IMG/VR virus record: IMGVR_UViG_3300049914_000195
Coordinates: 1-20,266 of that record
Source: a virus
Direction: 5' to 3' (one strand)
DNA length: 20,266 nt
Shown: one piece after another, positions 14,127 to 20,266 of the stretch
How the letters are laid out: the number at the start of each line of letters is the position of its first letter
How positions within the stretch are numbered: the first letter of the stretch is position 1
The notes under the pieces: generated by a model
The model's database searches: none
The model's input: the letters and a program-made list of their open reading frames with translations, nothing else
Told to the model about the DNA's origin: nothing
Position numbers and translations under genes: made by a program

Positions 14127-14561
14127 GTGGCGCAGCGAATTAAAGGTCAAGAAATTGAACTGATGGTGATTATGGATGGAAGGCCGCTGACCTCAATCAC
14201 AGACGTGCGAAGCTTCGAGGTCGCAGCAAAAACAGACATGCTCGAAGAGTCGTACCTTGGGGAGACGACAGACAGGTATGACGAAATCTTCAAGGGTGTC
14301 CGTGGCCGAATGGACCTCCACTTCGAGAACAAGGACATCTTCAACTTGCTCATCGGAGTAATAGACCGTGCTCGTCGGCGCACTCCTGGGACCATCATCA
14401 ACATCAAGGCGACCCTCAACTTTCCGAATGGGGATCGACCAATGGTGCTGATCAACAACGTGGTCTTCGGCGAGCTGCCAATCAACTTCGCTTCGCGCAG
14501 TGACTACGGTGCGATCACGCTGGACTTTCAATCAAGCAACCTCACCTTCATCACAGCCTGA
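14127..14561 (+). CDS. Tail tube protein
   Basis: This 144-residue protein starts with GTG 14127, with AAGGAGAG at 14115-14122 as ribosome binding site. It shows the pattern of contractile tail tube proteins: an N-terminal strand (QEIELMVIMDGRPLTSITDV), the loop segment ESYLGETTDRYDEIFKGVRG near residues 40-60, LHFENKD, and late strands (MVLINNVVFGELPIN and GAITLDFQSSNLTFI). Size and position after the sheath and before the assembly chaperone and tape measure agree. Tube subunits stack as hexamers to form the inner tail channel. Its mRNA lies directly downstream of a strong terminator. Confidence 0.85.
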   Translation: MAQRIKGQEIELMVIMDGRPLTSITDVRSFEVAAKTDMLEESYLGETTDRYDEIFKGVRGRMDLHFENKDIFNLLIGVIDRARRRTPGTIINIKATLNFPNGDRPMVLINNVVFGELPINFASRSDYGAITLDFQSSNLTFITA

Positions 14562-14591
14562 TAGACGGGCTGCAACAAAAGGAGCAACACA

Positions 14592-14966
14592 ATGGGAGTG
14601 CTGGACGACAAGCATGCAGAAGTGAAACCGTTGTCTCGACAGGTCTATACGTACAACGTTCCGGTCAAGATTCCTGGGGATGTCCGAAGTGTTGGTGTTG
14701 TAGAGCTCACCGCGGACGAAGAGCTGCAAGCGACGAAAAGATCACGAGGGGACACGTTCAGGCTTGCGTACGAGCTTGCGAAGCAAAGCCTTGTGGAAGT
14801 GAATGGAGAGAAGGTAAGCCTCATGGACGGTTCTGCCGACGCGATCTGGGCGAAGATGAACCCAAAGTTGAGGAACCTCGTACTTGCAGCGTACAGCGAC
14901 ATTCACACTCCAACAGAGGAGGACGCAGCGCTTTTTCTCAAGACCAGGGTAACGCAGGTCGGCTGA
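14592..14966 (+). CDS. Tail assembly chaperone (lambda gpG-like, zero-frame product)
   Basis: This 124-residue protein starts at ATG 14592 with AAAGGAG at 14578-14584. It begins with a beta region (RQVYTYNVPVKIPGDVRSVG), has acidic and helical segments (LTADEELQATKRSRGDTFRL, AKMNPKLRNLVLAAYSDIHT) and ends FLKTRVTQVG. The gene lies between tail tube and tape measure, where tailed phages encode the chaperone that coats the tape measure protein during tail assembly. Sequence similarity in this group is weak, so position, size and the open -1 frame that continues into the next segment carry the call. Confidence 0.72.
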   Translation: MGVLDDKHAEVKPLSRQVYTYNVPVKIPGDVRSVGVVELTADEELQATKRSRGDTFRLAYELAKQSLVEVNGEKVSLMDGSADAIWAKMNPKLRNLVLAAYSDIHTPTEEDAALFLKTRVTQVG

Positions 14967-15178
14967 GCCTTGCTCTATATGCTCTGGTGCTGTCCAAGCT
15001 ACCTTCGCATGAAAAGAGGATATGGGACTTGGTTGCGTACTTGGGGCGCTACGGTCACCAGCCTGCAAGCGTTTCTCTTCAACTTCCAATAGGGGACATG
15101 CGACGCCTTGCTGAATCTGTGAACGATCTGGTCAAAGAAGAGTCTGATGCTGCACGAGGAGGCGAAAAAGAACTGTGA
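14936..15178 (+). CDS. -1 frame extension of the tail assembly chaperone (lambda gpGT-like)
   Basis: The -1 frame relative to the chaperone gene has no stop from 14504 to the TGA at 15176-15178, and no ATG, GTG or TTG until a GTG at 14987 that lacks a ribosome binding site. A slip on TTTTT at 14932-14936 would join residues 1-115 of the chaperone to 80 further residues, giving about 195. The extension contains LSLALYALVLSKLPSHEKRI, WDLVAYLGRYG and an acidic helical end. AGGAGG at 14917-14922 lies nine bases before the T-run, like the stimulator upstream of the dnaX slip site. The heptamer itself is not a standard X-XXY-YYZ. The final stop overlaps the tape measure GTG. Confidence 0.65.
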   Translation, partial: SQDQGNAGRLSLALYALVLSKLPSHEKRIWDLVAYLGRYGHQPASVSLQLPIGDMRRLAESVNDLVKEESDAARGGEKEL

Positions 15179-16884
15179 CAGTTACCCATGAAGTCAAGGC
15201 AGAGTACACAGTAGATCCAGCAAAAGCGGTGGGAGCGCTTGGGAAGATTGCTGCGTCGGCTGGGCGCATCAATAGCACGTTTGACAAAGCGTCTACTCTG
15301 CTCGGATCTGTCGCTTCTGTGGGTGGCTCTGTAGTTGCTGCGTTCTCATTCGAGAAGATCATCAGCACGACCAAAGAACATCTTGGGATGATCCAGCGCA
15401 TCAGCACACTCACAAAGACTGATGTTCGATCTGCTGATGCGCTGGTTGGTGCCTTTGAGGACGTAGGGATAGAAGGAGAGACAACAGAACGGATCTTGCT
15501 TGGGATGAGCCGGCGAGCCTCGATGATGAACCTGGGCATGCAAGGCATGAACAGAACGGTCGGAGGCACCCGAGGAATGTTTCAACGGCTCGGCGTGGAC
15601 GTTCGTAAAGGGATAGAGCCTGCACTCATGAAGATGTCCAAGCTCTACAAGGAAGGGAAAGTTGACGTTTCGGAGCTGGGCACAGCATTTGGAGTTCCAA
15701 GACAGCAAGCACTTGACATGGTGCGCTTGTTGGAAAAAGGCCCAGGTGAGATCAAGAAGATGATCGCGTCTGGCAGAGAGTTTGCCATTGGTGATGATAC
15801 GATGGCACAATTCAACCGAATGCGAACTGCTTCCATTTCTGCAAAGGATGCTTTGCAGCGCATGCAGATCATGGTTGGCTCTGAGCTGATGCCTGTGCTT
15901 GCCGAGCTGATGGAAGATGCAACAAAGAAGATCAAAGAGTGGTTGCCTGAAGTCAAGAAGTTCGCTGTCTTCTTGCGCGAGAATTTGCATGCTGCTCTTG
16001 ATACGATCCTCAAGATTGGTAAGGTTCTGCTTGCCAACTACGCCACCATCAAGGCTACGACTGCTCTGCAAGCCCTAGGCATGCTCAAAGGAGCTGGGGG
16101 TATGGGCATAGGGGGGCTGGCCAGCAAAGCTCTAGGCTATGTCCGGGGGGCTCCTACGGGGGTTGCAGCTGCGACTCGCGTAGCGTCAACCCTGGTGGGC
16201 TTTGGGGCTAGTCCTGCTTCAATGGCGAAGGCTCTGCCAATGCTTGGCAGCGTCATGCGTGTGGTGGCCATGCTTGGACGCTTGACGGCTTTGGGGGTTG
16301 TGATTGGGTTCGTTCTTGGGGCAGTCCAAGTCATTCGGACCAACTTCTTGGGCATCAAAGACTCGATGCTTGGGTTCTGGAACAGACTGAGGGCTCACGT
16401 TGCAGTCATCCACAGGCTCTTTGCACCAGTCATCCAAGCGTTCTCAACGGACGGGACGATAGGGAAGTTCTTCGGAACGATCATTGTCACCGTCATAAAG
16501 AGCATGATGGATATGGTAGAAAGGATCTTCACTACAGTTGAGATCATCATCTTGTGGGTCAGCAAGATCATAGATGACCCAGAGAAGCTCATGAGCCCTC
16601 TGGACACGCTTGTAGAGGCAGGGAATGAAGCAGCCAAGATGCACAGGGATGCTCTGCGCAAGCAAGCAGCAGAAGAAAAGGCGAGGCTTGCACTGGACAG
16701 AGCTACACCAAAGGATCGTGCACTCAATCATTATGACTTCAGGAACAGTAGGTTCTCGATAACCCAGAACTTCGAGGAGGGCTTTGATCCAGATCGTATT
16801 GCACTTGCGTTCTCGAATGACTTGGCTTCACTAGGCGAAAAGAAGTTGATGAGTGGCTTCAGTCCGCTGTACGCAATCAGGTGA
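15175..16884 (+). CDS. Tail tape measure protein
   Basis: This 569-residue protein starts with GTG 15175 in a GTGA overlap with the chaperone extension. Residues 10-300 are mostly helical with conserved glycines (TKTDVRSADALVGAFEDVGI, ELGTAFGVPRQQALDMVRLL), a pattern common in tape measures. Hydrophobic blocks at about 336-386 and 431-466 could insert into the host inner membrane during DNA entry. The C-terminus (YDFRNSRFSITQNFEEGFDP, DRIALAFSNDLASLGEKK, GFSPLYAIR) is a conserved-looking end probably bound by the baseplate. By the usual relation of about 0.15 nm of tail per residue, the tail would be near 85 nm. I see no peptidase or lysozyme domain. Confidence 0.88.
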   Translation: MTVTHEVKAEYTVDPAKAVGALGKIAASAGRINSTFDKASTLLGSVASVGGSVVAAFSFEKIISTTKEHLGMIQRISTLTKTDVRSADALVGAFEDVGIEGETTERILLGMSRRASMMNLGMQGMNRTVGGTRGMFQRLGVDVRKGIEPALMKMSKLYKEGKVDVSELGTAFGVPRQQALDMVRLLEKGPGEIKKMIASGREFAIGDDTMAQFNRMRTASISAKDALQRMQIMVGSELMPVLAELMEDATKKIKEWLPEVKKFAVFLRENLHAALDTILKIGKVLLANYATIKATTALQALGMLKGAGGMGIGGLASKALGYVRGAPTGVAAATRVASTLVGFGASPASMAKALPMLGSVMRVVAMLGRLTALGVVIGFVLGAVQVIRTNFLGIKDSMLGFWNRLRAHVAVIHRLFAPVIQAFSTDGTIGKFFGTIIVTVIKSMMDMVERIFTTVEIIILWVSKIIDDPEKLMSPLDTLVEAGNEAAKMHRDALRKQAAEEKARLALDRATPKDRALNHYDFRNSRFSITQNFEEGFDPDRIALAFSNDLASLGEKKLMSGFSPLYAIR

Positions 16885-16887
16885 CCT

Positions 16888-18039
16888 GTGCCTCTTCTTG
16901 GAGAAGCATCGAATTCGTCAACGTCCGTCTCGGCAGCGAGTGCCTTCGAGATTGAAGAGCTGTCTGGAGATGAGAGGCTCTTGCAGCTTGTTGGTCGTGC
17001 ACTACCATTCCGGCCGATCGAGATCCCAACAACGATGCGCGCAGTGGCCACGTACTGTGCAGGCAATCCGATTGGGACACTGCAAGTGCTAGGGTCTACA
17101 CGAGATGTTGTGACCGTACAGGGCAAGTGGAAAGATCGCTTTATTCAGCCCACAGGAACAGACGTTACTTCGATCACAAATGAAGGCGCAGCCATCCTAG
17201 ATGGAGAGTTGATTCAGAACGTAGGTGAGCTCGTTCGCTCAGTTGAAGACTTTACAGTCAAGGGGCAGCTCGTAGAGATACGATGGGCTGAGCAGACCAG
17301 ACGTGGTGTGATCACTAGGTTCGTTCCGAAGTGGGACAACGTCCATGACGTAGAGTGGGAGCTACAGTTCACTCTGATTTCCGATGGCTCAGTAGACGCT
17401 CCACCTACGTTCATGGAGCTTGATCAGCAAACGATTGCGTCAGAACTGAAAGCAGCAGTGGACAACGTTCTTGCAGGCACAAAGATCGTGACTTGGAGCA
17501 ACGCTTTGCTTGATGAAGTGAACGTGCTTGATGCTGCTATTGAGGAAGCATCTGATGCTGCGCGAGACACTGTCGCAAAGACGGTTTCACAAGTCATGGC
17601 ACCTGTTGACGCAGCAAAGAGAATGCTTGGTGTGCTTCAGCATGCCATCGATTCAGCTCAGTCACTTGCTGAATTCACACAGGCACGTGTAGATCGAGCT
17701 GTCAGTGGTCTTGCTATAACTACTCCAACCTTTGGTGAAACCCTTGAGGCTTCTTATAGCATACGCAACGTACGATCTTGTGCAATTCGATCTCGTTCTG
17801 TGGCACTACAGCATCGAGAAAGCCTTCGGGACACCGTAGGTCTGCGAGCTGCGCCTGCTACGCACATCATGAGGCAAGGCGAAGATCTCAGAACAGTCTC
17901 GACGTACTACTATGGGCGTCCAGACGAGTGGAGGCGCATTGCTCTGTTCAACGGTTACGACGGGGCATCCGTGCCACAAGGCAAGTTGATCGCTATACCT
18001 CCAGCGACTGAAGATGCTTCACAGCAGGGGGTGGCTTGA
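16888..18039 (+). CDS. Baseplate protein with C-terminal LysM-like domain
   Basis: This 383-residue protein starts with GTG 16888, four bases after the tape measure stop. The N-terminal 190 residues are beta-rich (LPFRPIEIPTTMRAVATYCA, GKWKDRFIQPTG, DVEWELQFTLISDG), like proteins that cap the tail tube or connect it to the hub. A helical region follows (220-290). Residues about 326-372 resemble a LysM module: HIMRQGEDLRTVSTYYYGRP, EWRRIALFNGYDGASVPQGK and a closing IAIPP. In contractile tails, LysM proteins at this position connect tube and baseplate hub. The stop overlaps the next ATG. Confidence 0.75.
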   Translation: MPLLGEASNSSTSVSAASAFEIEELSGDERLLQLVGRALPFRPIEIPTTMRAVATYCAGNPIGTLQVLGSTRDVVTVQGKWKDRFIQPTGTDVTSITNEGAAILDGELIQNVGELVRSVEDFTVKGQLVEIRWAEQTRRGVITRFVPKWDNVHDVEWELQFTLISDGSVDAPPTFMELDQQTIASELKAAVDNVLAGTKIVTWSNALLDEVNVLDAAIEEASDAARDTVAKTVSQVMAPVDAAKRMLGVLQHAIDSAQSLAEFTQARVDRAVSGLAITTPTFGETLEASYSIRNVRSCAIRSRSVALQHRESLRDTVGLRAAPATHIMRQGEDLRTVSTYYYGRPDEWRRIALFNGYDGASVPQGKLIAIPPATEDASQQGVA

Positions 18040-19943
18040 TGTCTGACAATCCTGCTGTCAACTACGTTTTCTACCCTTCGATGGTCGCTCACTTGTTCCT
18101 TCGCTTTGATGAAGCTTTGCACCTGGTGAGTACACCCATGTCAGCACCTTTGTCTGTTGGAGGATACACACCAGGTGGTGTCCCATCCTTGTCGAACAGC
18201 CCTTTGATCGTGAGCAAGGGTAAGGACAACCTCACAAGTGTGATGAACCGCATTCCGAGAGAAGCGAGTGTAGAACTGTCTGGGTATCGACAGGCAGGCA
18301 AGTGGAATGTGACGATGGACTACAGGGACTTTCCTGTTGACCCGAGGCTATGCCGCGCTGTTGCTGTGGAGATGCACCTTGGAACAGTGCGTCCACAGGA
18401 CTTCGGCGAAGGAATGACCAAGTACAAGCCAGGTGGGGGGCGTGCGAGCATTCTAGAGACACGAGAAAATGGCGTGATGCGTCAAGACACGCTTCTCATC
18501 TATGGGCTTGCTGATTCCATTCACTCTGAATGGTCTGACAAAGGTGCTTGGGTCAGAATGGAAGGCAGAGACCTTCGCGGAGTCCTGCTTGATGCCATGG
18601 CGCGTCCGTCCTTGCTTGCGAAGCTCAAGCTGTCTGAACCGATCGATGATGTTGTAGCGCAAATCATAGCGCTCCATCCGTTCGGTGAGCAGATCACTAT
18701 CTCTACGAACGTAGACGACTGGCCAGGCAAAAGGATTCCGAGTCCATGTGAGGAGAGCGGGCTCACACGTGTGAACCTTGGAGCAGCCAAAGGCAAACCT
18801 GGGACTTCCCCTCAAGGCGATTCAAACCAGCTTTCTGTCTGGGACATCATCACAAACTACTGCTTCCTCGTCGGTGCGATCCCGTACTTCATAGGACAGA
18901 CTCTTTACATCCGGCCATCGCGTAGCTTGTACGACAGAAACAAGACAGATCCACATGGGAACCCAAGCGCACAAGGTGGTCTACAGTCCACGTCCACAAA
19001 GACGATTGGTGCTGGTGGTGCTACTCGCTTGGTGCATACGAGCAAGGGGCAAGAGAAATGGGCAATTCGCCATCTTGTCTTTGGTCACGACATCGTCAAC
19101 TTGGAGTTCGAGAGGAAGCTTGGTGGGATCAAGGTTCCACAGATTGAAGTCGTTTGCTTGGACACGTCTTCAAAGAACCGTGGCCACCAAAAGCTGATGA
19201 TCTCTACGTATCCACCAAGCACCCCATCACAAGAAAACGTAGACCCTGAAGCTGTTGACGAGCAAGGCCCAAACGCTTCGGTGACTGCGGACGCTTCAAC
19301 ACAGAAAGCGCTGACAAACGACGTTGCACCTGGAGGGCAGACGCACAAGCAGGTTATACGAATTCCGATCTCTGGCGTGCATGACAAGAGTGTTCTGGAC
19401 AGGATTGCAAGGGATCTCTGGGAAGAGATTGGTCGTGGAGAGATGGGCGGAAAGGTGTCAACGAAAACGCTCACATCGTTTGGAGGATCGAGCCAGAATC
19501 CGGACTTGCTGAGCTTGAGACCAGGTGACCCAATAGAGATCAAGTTTGACGTGCGCAAGTTGCAGTCTGTACCGCCATTGGAGAATTCGGTTACTGATAC
19601 GTTCCGTCTGCCATTCGAGCAGCAGGTACAGGAAGTCATGAAGCGTATCCCAGACCAGAACCTTGCCAGAGTGCTAGTCGCTACAGCTCGAAACCAAGTT
19701 CAGGAGCTTCAGAGCTTCTTTCGTGTGAACAACGTTCGCTTCGGATGGGCAGCAGAAGGGGAAGGTGTTGACATCCAGTTCGACTTTCAGAATTTCTTGG
19801 AAGCGCGCAGTGACATTGATCCACAGAAGAAGAACACGACGCCAAGCAAGAAGAGGAGTGTATCAGGCCCCAAAGCAAACGTACCGAGGCTCCCAGGCTC
19901 GAAGGTTCCACCTGGTAGCAGTGGAGCTTCAGGGTCTTGGTAG
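18039..19943 (+). CDS. Baseplate hub protein candidate
   Basis: I start at ATG 18039, which overlaps the preceding TGA, rather than at the TTG one codon earlier, giving 634 residues. The first half (MNRIPREASVELSGYRQAGK, WNVTMDYRDFPVDPRLCRAV, LIYGLADSIHSEW, VRMEGRDLRGVLLDAMA) has the strand and loop pattern of hub proteins of the T4 gp27 / P2 gpD type, including the D-x-R-x-L segment in which the hub domain is built. The second half contains a strand-rich body and a disordered, charged end (PQKKNTTPSKKRS, then PGSKVPPGSSGASGSW). The gene lies between the LysM protein and a spike-like gene, the usual order for baseplate hub genes. The exact family is uncertain. Confidence 0.65.
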   Translation: MSDNPAVNYVFYPSMVAHLFLRFDEALHLVSTPMSAPLSVGGYTPGGVPSLSNSPLIVSKGKDNLTSVMNRIPREASVELSGYRQAGKWNVTMDYRDFPVDPRLCRAVAVEMHLGTVRPQDFGEGMTKYKPGGGRASILETRENGVMRQDTLLIYGLADSIHSEWSDKGAWVRMEGRDLRGVLLDAMARPSLLAKLKLSEPIDDVVAQIIALHPFGEQITISTNVDDWPGKRIPSPCEESGLTRVNLGAAKGKPGTSPQGDSNQLSVWDIITNYCFLVGAIPYFIGQTLYIRPSRSLYDRNKTDPHGNPSAQGGLQSTSTKTIGAGGATRLVHTSKGQEKWAIRHLVFGHDIVNLEFERKLGGIKVPQIEVVCLDTSSKNRGHQKLMISTYPPSTPSQENVDPEAVDEQGPNASVTADASTQKALTNDVAPGGQTHKQVIRIPISGVHDKSVLDRIARDLWEEIGRGEMGGKVSTKTLTSFGGSSQNPDLLSLRPGDPIEIKFDVRKLQSVPPLENSVTDTFRLPFEQQVQEVMKRIPDQNLARVLVATARNQVQELQSFFRVNNVRFGWAAEGEGVDIQFDFQNFLEARSDIDPQKKNTTPSKKRSVSGPKANVPRLPGSKVPPGSSGASGSW

Positions 19944-19952
19944 AGGACAAGC

Positions 19953-20266
19953 ATGCTGAGCAGAACAAGAGCCAGTCGAGCACCTGACTTTTCGCGCATT
20001 GGAAACGCGATCTCTAGGCCAGGGATTGACCCTAGGGTTTGGGTGTCCCTTGCGATTGTGCGCTCTGTCTCAGTAGACCCAGCAGAAGGTGTGTTCGTTG
20101 ACGTGCTTCTTGTTCCTTCAGAGCTTGAGACGACGGCACGACTTGGAGCTGAATACTCAGGGAATGGCTTTGGACTGTACATGCCACTCCTGGAAGGAGA
20201 TGAAGTCCTCGTGACAGCTCCACGTGGAGACCCGGCAGAAGGTCTTGTGGTGACGAGGAGGCTGCA
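19953..20266 (+). CDS. Baseplate spike / gpV-like protein, N-terminal part (3' end outside window)
   Basis: An open frame runs from ATG 19953, after AGAGGA at 19942-19947, to the end of the window (104 residues visible). After a basic start (MLSRTRASRAPDFSRIGNA) it has an OB-fold-like strand series: WVSLAIVRSVSVDPAEGVFV, VDVLLVPSELETTARLG, YMPLLEGDEVLVTAPRGDPA and EGLVVTRRL. The segment LLEGDEVLV followed by a short D-P loop is typical of spike and baseplate assembly proteins of the gpV / gp45 type, which form the trimeric tip under the hub. The position right after the hub candidate supports this. The C-terminal needle would lie outside the window. Confidence 0.7.
   Translation, partial: MLSRTRASRAPDFSRIGNAISRPGIDPRVWVSLAIVRSVSVDPAEGVFVDVLLVPSELETTARLGAEYSGNGFGLYMPLLEGDEVLVTAPRGDPAEGLVVTRRL

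Noticed and set aside
14987-15178. Independent 63-residue gene starting at GTG 14987
   Set aside because: There is no ribosome binding site, and the frame is open far upstream. A -1 frameshift product explains it better, though separate initiation cannot be excluded.
1-20266. CRISPR array, insertion sequence or attachment site
   Set aside because: No regularly spaced direct repeats, transposase gene, terminal inverted repeats or integrase were seen.

Overview
The window is a plus-strand late (virion morphogenesis) module of a tailed double-stranded DNA phage or prophage with a contractile tail (myovirus type). The evidence is gene order plus recognisable protein families: a Mu F-like head protein, a scaffold-like coiled-coil protein, an N4 gp56-type major capsid protein, connector and neck proteins, a tail sheath, tail tube, tail assembly chaperone with a likely -1 frameshift extension, tape measure, LysM baseplate protein, baseplate hub and the start of a spike protein. 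I see no host genes, tRNA, integrase or attachment site, so I cannot tell a free phage from a prophage and cannot name the host. Terminase and portal would be expected upstream of the window. Layout: 1-1812 holds the end of an unrecognised gene, a very acidic four-cysteine protein and the Mu F-like protein. 1827-3493 holds a small conserved phage domain protein, a free-standing HNH homing endonuclease and a protein with an internally duplicated segment. 3555-5570 is a run of small proteins (including a 53-residue gene at 4020-4181) ending in a protein with a fibronectin type III-like segment. 5754-8144 is scaffold plus major capsid protein. 8145-8631 has no convincing gene and is packed with consecutive and nested hairpins. 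8632-11296 holds the connector, neck and tail-completion candidates, many overlapping by ATGA. 11324-20266 is the contractile tail and baseplate. Almost all genes are tightly packed, and most have a recognisable ribosome binding site or a stop/start overlap, as expected for long co-transcribed operons. The few real gaps all carry RNA structure: before the scaffold (5571-5753), before the capsid gene (6642-6746, with a candidate promoter), after the capsid gene (8145-8631) and before the tail tube (13982-14126, with a strong intrinsic terminator). The gap after the capsid gene is the main finding. By my count about half of its roughly 460 bases lie in local Watson-Crick stems. These include a 10-bp closing stem around an 8-bp and a 6-bp stem, and two neighbouring hairpins with the same CTTTGT loop. 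It looks like a large ornate structured RNA in the size and context range of the phage-associated GOLLD and ROOL classes, but I cannot assign it to either. Other points of interest are the candidate programmed frameshift in the tail chaperone gene, which has a Shine-Dalgarno-like stimulator, and a terminator placed just ahead of the abundant tail tube gene.
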